Numbered from the stretch's first letter, positions 46,340 through 57,821 are shown. The stretch is DNA of 64,000 bases from Aldrovandia affinis (GCA_029706075.1 JAINUG010000323.1:310001-374000), one strand, 5' to 3'. Notes: generated by a model not told the origin, from the letters alone. Made by a program: numbers and translations.

Positions 46340-47431
46340 ATGTGTATGACAACTTTACATACTAATGGGTCCAGTGAGGAATGTAGCAAGATTCAAAATC
46401 ATATGAAATCACAATACTAATCATTCCACCTTATATGAATATACATTATATATTTACATTGGATATATGACATTTATAAATGTATAAATGTGCATATCTA
46501 ATATTATAATATCATCAGCTGTTGTATGACAATTGTATATAAAAAAGTTTGTCCACTTAAGATAAGGACCAAAGTAAACCGAAATATTTGAAGACAGAGG
46601 TACCATTTGTAGTATTGTTGAACAATACAGGTATTTCAAAAGAGAGTCTCATCTCCTCAGATACGAAAAATTGGGAGAATCAGACAATCTACAAAATCTA
46701 TTTTAAACAGATGAAAAGTCTCCATGGCCGATGGACAGCTTCTAAAATGTTCCGTCTGTGACTTCCTCTCACCAGGTGGGCCAAAACTGCGATTCGAAAA
46801 CTGCAAAGGTAAGTAATTTGGAGGGGGGACATTTTTAATTTTCTCAACTACATCGCAACGTCCTTCCATAATGCGCGAAACAAACTGAGCGGTACGATAG
46901 CTTTGATAGGCCGAAATGCTCTCGAAATGAGTCAACATTTGGTAACATTCCACAGATAACACAGTGCAGACCTGCGGAGAAGACGCAGCCAACTTTAAGA
47001 CAAGATAAGCGGGTGTGAAAGCCCCTCCCCTGGAGATCCCCTTCGCGGCGAGTCACTCACGGTGCACATACCAGCCGCTCTCAGCGATCACACTTTTCCT
47101 TTGGTTTCAGAAGCACGCACAGAATATTGAGAGATGTGCGATTTTTGTGTTACAACAACAGTATTGTTTCTTTTTTTTGTCTTCATATGATTCATGCAAT
47201 TTGGGAATTTGTCTTTCTCAATCCGCTCCATTCTCATACCCGTGCAATTGACAAAAAAACATTGACGCACACCAGCTGCTGTTGGATGGAAACCAAATGT
47301 ATCGATGCCATAACTCCTCTGGCGAGAAAATGCTTAAAGGGAGAGCTTTATTTTGGAAGTCTATTTTCTGAATGCGTCTATTTTTACTTAATCTAGACCA
47401 CCTGAAGCCTTTCACCCAATACCATTGAAGT

Positions 47432-47435
<4 letters not shown>
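46340..47435. other. Unique stretch
   Basis: A 111-residue minus-strand frame (46657-46992) and a partly overlapping one (46844-47056) have no recognisable domain. A mildly CpG-rich spot lies at 47040-47090. Confidence 0.45.
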
Positions 47436-47476
<41 letters not shown>

Positions 47477-47482
47477 ACTCAC
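47436..47482. repeat. (CA)n microsatellite
   Basis: CA run of about 17 dinucleotides followed by AAACACACACTCACAC. Confidence 0.96.
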
Positions 47483-48360
47483 ACATCTGCGGATGTGTAC
47501 ACAAATGCAGCCTCGCAGGCGCACACACTTTGGGCATAATATTGAAATAATTTAGCAAAGACAAATATACGTATTTATTGAGTATATAATTTCCTGTAAT
47601 TGAATACATAGAACTGAACACAACAGATGTTGGGCAATCTTCCATGAGAGGTGGTCACAGCAAATGTCTATCCCTCATTAGGTGGGTTGTGGGCTTAGAA
47701 AGTTCACCTCACTATCCCAACAATTTCAACATCACTATCTCGCTCCAACATCAACATCTGTATTACTGAGGACAGGAATCTCCCCTAAACTGTCCATAAG
47801 TCCTTCAACCTGAAATAGAGCACAATCCACTGATGTAGCACGGCCATCAGCCGAATCGGCCACTGGTGTCCCTTTTAGTGACAGCTATGAACTCACCTTT
47901 AGCAGTAGATAATAAGTAGATAAGGGTAGCTGAATTGCGCTTTCCTGTTTTCTAAACTTAGGCATACGCAGAGGACCAAATACAACGGGGACCTCCTTCC
48001 ATTCACCTGTGGGTCCTGAATAATACCGATAGCCTCTGGGGTTTTATATTAACAGCACTCGCTTATTAGCATGTTAGCAAGTAACAATAAACAATAAAGT
48101 AGAATAAATAAAAATGAATACATGAATGAATAATAATTTTTTTTTAAATTAAAAATGTAATGCGTTTATTTAATTTAAGTATATCCTAGCATTTATTCAC
48201 TTTTTAATACGCATACTTATTCGATGCGACAGACCCATATTGGTACTTTGATCCACAAGCGTAGTCGAGTTGATGCTGTCACCGCATGCCTGTGAGCACG
48301 CTATGAGAGCGCACATGCCTAATATCTGCAAAACTGCAGAATCCGTTTGGATATCCCATC
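47483..48360. other. AT-rich unique stretch
   Basis: Nothing recognised. Confidence 0.45.
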
Positions 48361-48791
48361 CAAAGTCCTTCAGCCAATCATACAGTGCAGTCTGATTAGC
48401 AATCATTAATTCCACACGTCTGATCCTACATTTTGGATAACAATGTAATTTATAATTTACACTTCAGAATGCTCTGTAGGCCCAGCAATAACTCATAATC
48501 ATAGCAATGCTTACAACTCTTCATGCCAGCAAAGACATATGGACTTGAATGGGTGTTCTACTTTGACCTTCTCTGCAGCGAGTTCAGAGAGTGTGAGTCC
48601 AGTGCAGGGTCTTAGTGCGCACGTGGTTGTCCTGGACATGCAAGTTCCTTCAGCCAATTATACAGTGAAGTCTGATTAGTAATCATTAATTCCTCACATC
48701 CGATCCTACATTTTGGATAATGACCTTGGAAATAATTTGCACTTCAGACTGCTCTGTAGGCCCAGCAATACATAATAAATCATAGCAATGC
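48361..48791. repeat. 280-bp tandem repeat, one and a half copies
   Basis: The block 48361-48510 (CCTTCAGCCAATCATACAG through TAGGCCCAGCAATA) recurs at 48641-48791 (CCTTCAGCCAATTATACAG through TAGGCCCAGCAATA), exactly 280 bases later. Between them lies the core 48513-48640, which has an inverted copy at 45962-46086. This is the structure of a partial tandem array. I do not recognise the family. Confidence 0.85.
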
Positions 48792-49899
48792 TACCAAACA
48801 TAAATACAGCCGTTCATGAAAAGAGGAACAATCTAAGCTGACTGACAATTAGCTCTGAGCAAACGGCTCAGATGAGCCTAAACAAAGCAAGCACTTTTCA
48901 GCTGAGCACAAAAATCAGGGGGGTTTAATGTCTTATAACATCTCGCCGAAGGTTCGTAGAACTGCTGAGCGATTCTGGAGGATTGTGCAACCGGGGGAGG
49001 GTAAGAGGATCCAGAGGAGTTGGCATCTCAGTCCTGGCTTGCAGCTTGTCCTAATTAAACATGGGAGGAGCACATCTGCTTTAAGCCTGAGAGTTAAGGG
49101 AGCCCAGGAGGAGCAGGGAGGCATGAGACCCACCTTCGGCAGTGCCAGATTAAACCTACACTTCAGGATGATGGAAAGAGACTGTCCAAAAACAGGTCCT
49201 CCTAATCCTCCTCACTCCACTCTGCAGGGCCCCGGCCCTCCTTCTCCCGCTGTTAAAATAAGCATGCTGTGCCGTCTGGGCCGGAGGATGCGCTGGGCGA
49301 TCTTTGAACAGACACATGTGCTTGTTGAATGTTTTGACTGGAGTCGTCCAGGACATCCCAGTCACAGAGCTTTGACCAGTCCGTGGGCTGCACGTTTGTC
49401 TCCAAGAGTAAACCAAACTAGTGCCGCATGTAGAGTCTCACTCTATACTGTACAAGACTGGTGCTGCATGCGCCATGTTACTATATACCAGACTGATATA
49501 AAGTTGTGTAAAAGTAACTTAGACTCTAAACAATCTTCTGGAATCTCCATATTAGCAAAGCACAGGGTCATTAACATCCAACGATGTTAGTTGTGCCAAG
49601 TGAGGAAGATGAATACAGAAGTACGCTTCAACAGAAGGGATAGGCAAAGAGTCTCTGTAGGTTGCGTGAAATGATAAACGACCCCAGCCAATCAAATCTA
49701 CCCTCAGATATCTGATGGCACCAGTTAGATTGCAGGAAGCCTAGACCAGAAAATGTAACTTAGTTTTGCAGACACCCTATCAGAGATTGCCCATCTGGAA
49801 GTCGAGACTGCTATGTGTCAGACCGGTGATGTGTAGTGACACACTGTGCAGCGTCAAAGAACACCTGGGCCAGATGATCTGTCAACATGTCTCTATGTT
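48792..49899. other. Unique stretch with a 220-residue frame of unknown meaning
   Basis: A plus-strand frame at 48928-49590 is the longest in the window outside repeats. It has no motif, signal peptide or membrane segment I can see, a near-random composition rich in Arg, Ser and Pro, and a competing frame on the other strand. It is more likely chance than a gene. Confidence 0.3.
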
Positions 49900-50165
49900 T
49901 CATATGAGTAAGATCACCGACATCAAGAATAAGGAGAAGGCAAGATGTACAGTTAAAAACGAGGTATCAGAGGACATCATGGGATTTCAGGACAGAAAGT
50001 GGCAAGAAATATAATGTTTGCAATAAGAGCCATAGAAGAGTCTAATGTTGGTGAAGAGCTTAATTACCTATGTCTTATAGACTACAAAAAAGTGTTTAAA
50101 GGAAGACACACAGATCAGAGCAAAATGCAGACAGAATTAAACATGAATGGAAAAGACATATCAAT
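49900..50165 (+). mobile_element. LINE reverse-transcriptase remnant (5' piece)
   Basis: Plus-strand reading gives ITDIKNKEKA..., EVSEDIMGFQDRK, a stop, then MFAIRAIEESNVGEELNYLC and LIDYKKVFKG. The pattern matches non-LTR reverse transcriptases of the form ...QxGFxxxKGTRxAIFxLR...LYLCFIDYxKAFD, where the last block is motif A; the motif A second aspartate position reads Lys here. The clade is uncertain (RTE- or jockey-like). It stops at the Tc1-like element at 50174, which probably inserted into it. Confidence 0.6.
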
Positions 50166-50173
50166 AACATATA

Positions 50174-51163
50174 TACTCAGTGGCCAGTTTATTATGTACA
50201 CCTTTCTAGTACTGGGTAGGACCCCCCTTTGCCTCCAGAACAGCCTGAATTATTTGTGGTATGGATTCAACAAGGTGCTGGAAACATTCCTCAGAGATTC
50301 TGGTCCATGTTGACATGATAGAATCACGCAGTTGCTGCAGATTTGTCGGCTGCACATTCATGTTTTTAATCTCCTGTTCCACCACATCCCAAAGGTGCTC
50401 TATTGGACTGAGATCTGGTGACTGTGGAGGCCATTGGAGTACACTGAACCCATTGTCATTTTCGTGGAACCAGCTTGAGATGACGTGTGCGTTGTGACAT
50501 GCCGCATTATCCTGCTGGAAGTAGATCGGTAGACTGTGGACATAAAGGGATGCACATGGTCAGCAACAAGATTCAGGTAGGCTGTGGCATTTAAACAATG
50601 GTATTAAGGGGCCTAAAAAAAAGCATTCCCCACACCATTACACCACCACCACCAGCCTGTACCGTTGACACAAGGCAGGGTGGATGCATGGATTCATGTT
50701 GTTTACACCAAATTCTGACCCTACCATCTGCATGTTGCAGCAGAAATCGATATTCGTCAGACCAGGTGACGTTTTTCCAATCTTCAACTGTCTGTTTTGG
50801 TGAGCCTGTGCCCACTGTAGCCTCACTTTCCTGTTCTTAGCTGACAGGAGTGTAACCCAGTGTGGTCTTCTGCTGCTGTAGCCTATCCACTTCAAGGTTC
50901 GATGTGTTGTACTCTTCTGCATACCACTGTTGTAACGCGTGGTTACTTGAGTTACTGTCGCCTTCCAGTCAGCTTGAACCATGGTCAAAGTCACTTAGAT
51001 CACATTTCTTCCCCATTCAGATTTTTGGTCTGAATAACAACTGAACCTCTTGACCATGTCTGCATGCTTTTATGCATTGAGTTGCTGCCACCTGATTGGC
51101 TGATTAGATCATTGCATTAACAAGCAGCTGTACAGGTGTACCTAATAAAGTAGCCACTGAGTG
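50174..51163 (-). mobile_element. Tc1-like transposon with DD36E-type spacing
   Basis: A 990-bp element with inverted ends TACTCAGTGGCCAGTTTATT (left) and CACTCAGTGGCTACTTTATT (right, minus strand) and TA duplications at 50172-50173 and 51164-51165. GGTGTACCTAATAAAGT, part of its right end, is a familiar fish repeat terminus. It is shorter than usual for the superfamily (about 1.2-1.3 kb). It encodes a broken transposase on the minus strand. Confidence 0.92.
50205..50994 (-). pseudogene. Broken Tc1-like transposase, catalytic Asp and Glu kept
   Basis: In order on the minus strand: a helix-turn-helix remnant and RPHWVTLLSAKNRKVRLQWA (about 50840-50910), TVEDWKNVTWSDEYRFLLQH with the first Asp (about 50733-50790), QAGGGGVMVWGM, then IYFQQDNAACHNAHVISSWF with the second Asp (about 50460-50525) and LQWPPQSPDLSPIEHLWDVV with the Glu (about 50380-50440). 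The 3' part runs without a stop to VLEAKGGP. Exactly 36 residues separate the second Asp from the Glu; classical Tc1 has 34. A frameshift near 50800 and a deletion after VWGM break the protein, and the first part of the DNA-binding domain is missing. The spacing matches the DD36E group described as Incomer, though I cannot confirm membership. Confidence 0.87.
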
Positions 51164-51300
51164 TATGTATTATATATGTAATTAATCATGAATACTGTAT
51201 GTGTGCATATTTAACAGTGAGACGATGGAGCACAGTAACGAGTAAAGGAACAGAGGGCCAGCATTCCCCAATAAGGCCTTCTTAAAAATGCAGAACCTAT

Positions 51301-51869
51301 TGTATTATCCCAAGGGGCGGCACGGAGAAAATGCCTGCCTGCGCCTTTAACTCTTGTGAGCCACTAGAGCCATCAGGACTACAGCTCCCAATAACCTGCA
51401 GTCCCACACCTGATTACCAGCTGAAGCGAATGAAGCAATTGGGACTGACGGTAGCTGAATGCAAGAACAGACTGAATAAAAGATGCACCTTTTTGCCAAG
51501 CAAATTGCTAAGTAGCAGAAGGGAAATGCGTGCTGAGTGAGAAAGAGTTAAGAGGATTGTTTTTGGATTGCTGCTTGGATTTTTACTTGGATTGTTTGAA
51601 AACCCTGTGTGTGTATCCACTTTGGATTGTATGAGGACCTGGCTTGGATTAACGACATTGGATTACGGACAAAGACAAAAAGGGAAGGAGTGTGGACTGT
51701 ATATGTTGGAATTCCCTGATTACCCCATCCTTTTTTGTGTTTTGTCAAGAAATCTTGATTTCTAATAAAATTATCGTTTTGTTTTGAATACTGCCTCATC
51801 CAGATTATTCAACTGCCTACGCACGCTGAAAAGGTCCTTGAGTGACACCCCACCCCCAGTGGCACTACA
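51301..51869 (+). mobile_element. Probable solo LTR
   Basis: The sequence has the layout of a fish Ty3/gypsy-like LTR: a TGTA start, a GGGGCGGCACGG block, a promoter-like part with GACTACAGCTCCCAATAACC and AATAAAAGATGCACC, then AATAAAATTATC followed by TTGTTTTGAATACTGCCTC, and a CACTACA end. No convincing target duplication was found, so the boundaries are approximate. No internal region adjoins it. It is a fossil. Confidence 0.5.
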
Positions 51870-52484
51870 TTATTAACGAATGACCAAATAAATACCAGGA
51901 CTAGTTTAAGAGCCCCGAAAGACATACATCTGGTCGCATCTGCTACCTCCCCCTTGTTGATCTATTTATTTTGACTTGTACATAGCAGACCCTTTCAAAC
52001 ATTGTTTAATCCCCCCCACTTCTCCACCAATTCTCTTGGCCAGGAGACTTTCTGCAGGACAATTGCATGTCCATAAGCAAAGAGGATTTATGATGAGGAA
52101 TGTACATAATTTGTACGAAGGTCTAAGTAAGTGACAAAGGTACAGTGTGAATCACAAATACAGTCAATAATTTTGCCACCACATTCTGTTCAGTGTTACA
52201 CAGCTGTGTTGTTGTTCTTTTAGTCATTGTGAAACATGCATACAAACGATGAAAGCGGACCGCCTACGCTTCACTCCTAGTTTCATAATAACGATTGACT
52301 TGCACTTCTTTAATGCGATAGATGGTTCAGACAACCCATTCAACATCATAATATCAAATGGGTGGCCGTAATGTTCAAACTCAAACCGGATGACAGAAAG
52401 GAGTTTTTTTTCCAGCCGAGTCGGGACCTCTGCCCCTACATTAAAAATATATTTTCTCTGAAGATTCAGGCACACCTGCCCAGG
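51870..52484. other. Unique stretch
   Basis: Nothing clearly recognised. It may hold decayed LINE sequence between the two recognisable LINE pieces. Confidence 0.4.
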
Positions 52485-52750
52485 TCCACAGCACTACCTG
52501 TATGGCAGTGGACCACAATTAGACGTAGACCAGAATTGAAGAGATGGACAATGACACTGAAGCAACAAAAATGCAGTTCTTAAGAAAAATGTCGAGAATG
52601 CCATGACCAGTAGACAGGCCAACAAGGTGGTGCTGACAAAACACAACCAGAAGCACCGAGAACGAAATAAAAACCAAGACTGAGTTTGACCTGAAAAAAC
52701 TGGAGGAAGAGCAAGAGGAAGACAGACACCCACAACAGACATTTACTATG
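52485..52750 (+). mobile_element. LINE remnant (3' end of ORF)
   Basis: Split over frames, the plus strand reads YLYGS, WTTIRRRPELKR, DNDTEATKMQFLRKMSRMP and TSRQANKVVLTKH. This follows the typical LINE C-terminal string of the form YGSETWTxxxxxxxxxxATEMxFLRRMLRIPWTxRxxNxEVL. It is heavily decayed. It may be the far end of the LINE whose earlier part is at 49900-50165. Confidence 0.5.
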
Positions 52751-53092
52751 ACTTGGGGGTGGTCTGTTAATTTGCACAGCGGGAAACAGACAGGATACAA
52801 TATTCGCAAACATCACCTCAGTGAGGTAAGTGTTTTAGTCGGGTTAGAACAGAGCATTCCAGTCACACTGGGAAGGAGCGCTGTAGCATCCCGCGGCCAG
52901 ATGTCCCCTAAGCATCCAGATCTGCTCCAGTACAAATCCATCTGTTTGAAATGGGAAAGATGTGGAAACCACAGTAAGTCCCGGGATAAGGATGTCTGCT
53001 GGGCACTATGTTTAAGGCTCCTACATATGGAAACAATAAAAATGAAAAAATCTAAAATTATATTTACTAATTCACAGGAGGAAAAAACACTG

Positions 53093-53180
53093 AAGGAACA
53101 GTGTTGTATATTATGCTTTTCTGTTTTTTTATCGAATTACCAAATATAGATTTTTATAAACGCTGCGTTTTGAAAAACTA
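53093..53180 (+). repeat. Short dispersed repeat, copy 1
   Basis: GAAGGAACA, TTGTATATTATGCTTTT, CCAAATATAGATTTTTATAA and GCTGCGTTTT recur in the same order at 54730-54810. Family unknown. Confidence 0.8.
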
Positions 53181-53469
53181 ATATTTTCTTTTTTCGCTCA
53201 CATCAAAGACAGGAGGGAATGTCTGAATACAAATAGTCCTATTTCATACAGGGACCATTTATATAACACAGTGAAGAATTCTACAAATAAATATGTCTGT
53301 GAGTGTCTGCTGTGATAGAATAACAGGATTAGATCTCCATGCTGTGTAACTGAACAGAAACATGCCTTGTGGCGGTGAATATGATGAGTTCAGTATGGAC
53401 ATTCCTCTGTTCTGCCCTGCTAAAGCTGACCTCTTTCCTCAGCGTGGGAGTGTGTGTCCACAATGTAAA

Positions 53470-54420
53470 CTGAGAACCAGTGCTTCGCTCTTAAACTAGG
53501 AACTAGTTACTCTCTCTCAAGCTAAGAGCCTTTTACTCATTTTTAAACTAGGAACCACTTACTCTCTCTTAAGCTAAGAACCTTTTACTCATTTTTAAAC
53601 TAAGAACCAGTTACTCCCTCTTAAGCTAAGAACATTTTACTTGCACTTGCCAATCTTCAATGTTGTTTTTCGTTTTTTGTAGTTTGTACATGTCACTGGC
53701 ATGCCTGTTCTTTACTGACATCAATTGCGCTGCACACAATTATAAAATAACAAAACAGTGCACACAGATTTGTCATATTTTTCACAGACTGTCCATTAAT
53801 TTACGGTCAATTGGCAGCCCTGCTCTCTTGCGAAGAACTAGTTACCCTCCCTAAAGAACGTTTTGGTCACTCTTCAGCTAAGAACCAGCTAGTCTCTCTT
53901 AAACGTAGAATCAGTTCCTCTCTTAAATCCATAACCTGTTCTCTGTGGATGAAAGACAGCCACTGAGCTGTATGACAAAGTGCAATTTTCTCACCTCAGT
54001 GACATGCAGGTAACTGCTAACTAAAGGCAACACTTGAGTAAATGAGGGATTATGTAAACGGGTGCAGTACTTCGAGTGTCCATCGGGGGTGCCAGGGCTG
54101 GCACCGGCAGATAAGCCCGGACCTCCCGGACCTCCCCATTCCAGTCCAAACGGCCCAGGGCCATTTGTCCCCCCCTCCACCGGGTTACCACAGTGTTGCT
54201 TTTAATTTGCCTGTACATCACATGCCATATGAAGGAATGCGCACACACAAATATTACTCTTTTTGTTTTCACACACTTTGGTTGGGAGATTCAGTACGGT
54301 ATATACAGAGTGGATTCACTGACTCAAAGAGTGAGGCACTCTCTCTTTAACTAAGAACCAGTTATACTCGCTTAAACCAGTTATTCACTCTTAAACTAAA
54401 AAGCAGTTGCTCTCTCTTCC
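53470..54420. repeat. Degenerate 26-bp minisatellite, interrupted
   Basis: Variants of CTTAAACTAAGAACCAGTTACTCTCT occur in clusters at 53470-53650, 53835-53935 and 54335-54420. About ten units are visible. The gaps hold unrelated sequence, including the Tc1-like repeat at 54007, suggesting one array later broken up by insertions. Confidence 0.75.
54007..54190. mobile_element. Non-autonomous repeat, copy B (Tc1-like end)
   Basis: It begins CAGGTAACTGCTAACTAAAG, then ACTTGAGTAAATGAGGG, TAAACGGGTGCAGTA, GGTGCCAGGGCTGGCACC and a C-rich core. It shares this order with copy A at 17977. Both copies are preceded by ACATG. The right end is not defined. Confidence 0.65.
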
Positions 54421-54626
54421 TCAAATAATATGTTGTTCTTTCTTTTCCTACCAATATTGATACTTCTCACCACTCGGACGGCAAGCAACATTACTGAGAA
54501 ATCTATAAATAGCTAAAATATAAACAGTTGACACAAATCTGGCTTTGAACTGTGTCTACATCACAACTGTGTAAAATAATAATAATGCAATATCATTTAT
54601 GATGGTATGTTTTTTTTTCTAAGGAT
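54421..54626. other. Unique stretch
   Basis: Nothing recognised. Confidence 0.4.
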
Positions 54627-54895
54627 TGTAACACATTTATTTCCAAGCCAGCAATCTGCCTTAATAAGGACTAATATTATTCACCATGGGAGGACTGCAA
54701 AAGTTATTCTGCAATTATTAGTTATTAGCAAAGGAACATATTGTATATTATGCTTTTATGTTTTTATTTAATGGCCAAATATAGATTTTTATAAAAGCTC
54801 TGTTTTTAAAAGGACTGCAAAAGTTATTTCCAAAACACATTTATTTCCAAGCTAACAACCTGCCTTAATGGACTGTAAAAGTTATTTGGCAATTA
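54627..54895. repeat. Local tandem duplication of about 195 bp
   Basis: AACACATTTATTTCCAAGC, CTGCCTTAAT and GGACTGCAAAAGTTATT appear at 54627-54720 and again at 54808-54895. Copy 2 of the 53093 repeat lies between them (54730-54810). Confidence 0.75.
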
Positions 54896-56639
54896 AAAAC
54901 AAATCCAGCTCCAGCATTTTTCACTATTTGCAGAAACCATTTTGTTTGGAAATGAGTCAGTCCATCTACTTTACATTTACAAATCATGTTCCCTTCTGAT
55001 TCTTGAAACATTCACTAAGCTTTGTTAATCATTGCCATGGAAATGTGTAGCAGAGCACTTAATACCTTGTCTGTGATTACTCTAGATAACCAAGTCTATC
55101 ATAGTGGGGAACACTGCAACAATATATCCACAGTACCTCCAGCGGTGAACTCCTAACCAATACAAGGACTTCTGTATCACATACACACGCACTCACACGC
55201 ACACACATACACACACGGCTTAATTTCAGTCCGGGTCTTAATTTTCTTGTTGAAAATATCACTTGGGGATCACCTTAGACAGTTTGTTGCTTTTTAAACG
55301 GTGGTGTCTGACCTTGAAGTATAGAAATTGTCATTTTTTCCTCTACACTAATCTAAATCTCCTCATCCTCTACAATGGGACAAGTTCCATGAATCATTTG
55401 GCCGGGACAGCCTTACACCAACACAAAGACAGAGTGCCTGCTCTTCACACATACTTTATTTCTGCTATCTCAAAGAGATAGCACATCTGCACCCGCACAT
55501 TAACATCATTCTTAGGAACATCCTTGGATGAGTGAGCGTTATGCAAGTCTAAATCAAAAGCGGCGTACCAGAGCACTGGAAATACATAATTAATGTTGAA
55601 TATGATAAGATATGAAAGGAATCTCAAAATAACTGTCACTGTCAAAAAGATACAAAACCACTTCTAGTTAGCAAGTTAAAGAGACACACTCGCAGACCTT
55701 TGAAACATTTGGGAGTGAACTCTGAATACCTGAAGTCATCCTAAATTGCTCCACGGGCGTCAGTAAGAGATCACCAAAGTTTGGATTGTACATTTCAGTG
55801 ATTCTTCTATTGAGTGGCTGAGGGAAGAACAGCCGGTCCGAGGGTGTGTTTATCCGAGCGGTCGGAGAGGTCTAAAGGGTTTGCTATATGTGGACACAAT
55901 TATTATAACATTTATTCACGTTTCATGTTTATGCAACGCAAACTGCAAGCTACGAAACCCCTCGTGATGCGGCCTGCCTGCGATAAAATAAATATCAGAC
56001 AGCACTGCATTACATCAGCCGCGTGAGAATTCCAGTCATTTCCTGCAGTTGGGAATATGTGGGGCACTTTGGGGTATAGCATTAGTGATGAATGAATGTC
56101 AGCTCCCATGGCTGCAATTCATTTAAAAAGGACCCTGGATAATTCTATTGTTAAGAAGAACAACATACTGTACTGTACCAGGGGGTTCCAGAGTTCTGCA
56201 AGACGTCCAATGCCTGACATCAAAATGAAATGTAGTACAGATGTGCCCCCCCACCCCACCCCCACCCCTCCCTTGTACTCATTTGCTCATTTGGAACGCG
56301 TTTTCCTAAGTTATCAGAACCAAACTTAAGGAAAGAAAAACAAAAAACCTTTTTTGGGAATTCTTTCCACACCACATGGCGGTAAGTCACCAACAAGCGA
56401 TTTGCAAACAAGTTTGACATTGTTGAAGCACAGTTAGTTTCTTGAGTCGCGCGGTGAGCCTGTTAAGTGTGTCTTCAATGAAAACAGTAAATAAAACTGC
56501 TCTACTGGAGTGTGTCAACGGAGGTCCTATAAGAACGGGACCAAGCACCAAGTCAAAACTCTCCTTCTAATATAAATGTGTTGACTTTAGTCACAGTCGC
56601 CCCTAATAAATAAAACTTGTTGTACTTAATGTAGTCAAC
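54896..56639. other. Unique stretch
   Basis: No gene or named repeat recognised. A short CA-rich run lies at 55181-55216 and a C-rich run at 56245-56273. Confidence 0.45.
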
Positions 56640-56797
56640 TTGCTTTAGCACTAGTGCTATACATGGCTGCTTAGTTGAGGGAGGGATGTGCTTGAAGGTG
56701 TAGCGACGTGTGGCTGTTCTTTACCTACTTGAGTTGAACGCACCTTCTGTAAGTCGCTTTGGATAAAAGCATCTGCCCAATGATTGTAATGTAATGG
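56640..56797 (+). mobile_element. L2-clade LINE 3' terminal fragment
   Basis: CTTGCTTTAGCACTAGTGC through TTTACCTACTTGAGTTGAACG and the tail GTAAGTCGCTTTGGATAAAAGC with TGTAA repeats. This is a third L2 lineage: its 3' untranslated region differs from those at 9336/39160 and at 14894, while the tail stem-loop is shared with one base-pair changed. Confidence 0.75.
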
Positions 56798-57819
56798 TCA
56801 GATTAAGAGCAAAGTGTAGCTGAAAACCAGAGTGTCTCTACTATTTAACATGCCATCCTTCCTCTTCAGAGGCATCATAGGGAGCTTGTAACGTGTTGAG
56901 ATCTGCTTCATGAAAACATTGGTGTGGACAGCAGGTGGTATGCACTGTTACCTATGCCAACAAGTTTACATTCATATGTAGATGGGCTCAAAGCCCACAT
57001 TTATGTACACATGATCCCCACCTCTCAAGCCTACAAGTGCTCTATATGGTTTGGCAGCGGTTTTGTCACACAATTCCAATTCTGTGCCCAAAATGTGTCT
57101 TTTAACACATGGTTCATACATTGCTTGTGTTGAATTTGAGCCAAACAATGACACTGGATCTTTTGTTTGTTCGCCTGAAACAAATGTACAATGATGTGTC
57201 TGACAAATGACGTGTTCAGCAGTCTACGGGGCTGGATCGTAGATGAATACACCACCATGATGACAACATAAATCAAACAGCAGGTACATCCCATGTCTAA
57301 ATGTGCTGTTATATCAGTAACGTGCGGCGCGATGGTCATTCGTACACGTCTCAACAAGACACAAGTAAAAGTAAAACAAATGTGCACTGCAGGGCCACTT
57401 TAAACACAGTTGAGCACACACAGTAACACTGCAATATGGGCACACAACACGGATCTGTTCCTTCCAGGGGGAAACTTGCCAAGCAGGTTATGCCCCAGCA
57501 TAGAGGCGACGATGGAACATGTGTACGAGTGGCATATGAACAATGGAAAACATACAACGGTCCTACCTGACATCCCACCTCGATCCACCATTCCAGGCCG
57601 GACTGGCAACGCGCATTCCTTTCGCCTGAGCACACTGCACTCATGTCCTGAACTTGCAGGAGCCTCAACGTCCCAGCTAACGCAAAGATTTTCTGTAAAC
57701 ACAGTCACACGGTCCCTCTGTCTTCGCAGGTCCTGTTTGCCTCTAAACAAGGCACACTGCAGCTGCTCTCACTTCAAACAAGCGCAGCCACGCCTTTCCA
57801 ACCCTCTAGTCAAATGACC
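56798..57819. other. Stretch with overlapping frames of unknown origin
   Basis: Frames of 105-135 residues run on both strands at 57031-57817. No domain recognised, and the plus frame at 57410-57817 has no motif. They could be chance or a much decayed element. Confidence 0.3.
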
Positions 57820-57821
57820 TA

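Noticed and set aside
45962-48640. The inverted core repeats as the two ends of one 2.7-kb transposon
   Set aside because: No target duplications at the outer edges, and the right-hand copy lies inside a larger tandem repeat rather than at an end.
48928-49590. 220-residue open frame, the longest outside repeats
   Set aside because: No domain, odd composition and an opposing open frame; chance is likelier in 64 kb. Not called as a gene.
57351-57817. Overlapping frames of 105-135 residues on both strands
   Set aside because: I considered a decayed piggyBac-like or other transposase, but found no diagnostic motif.
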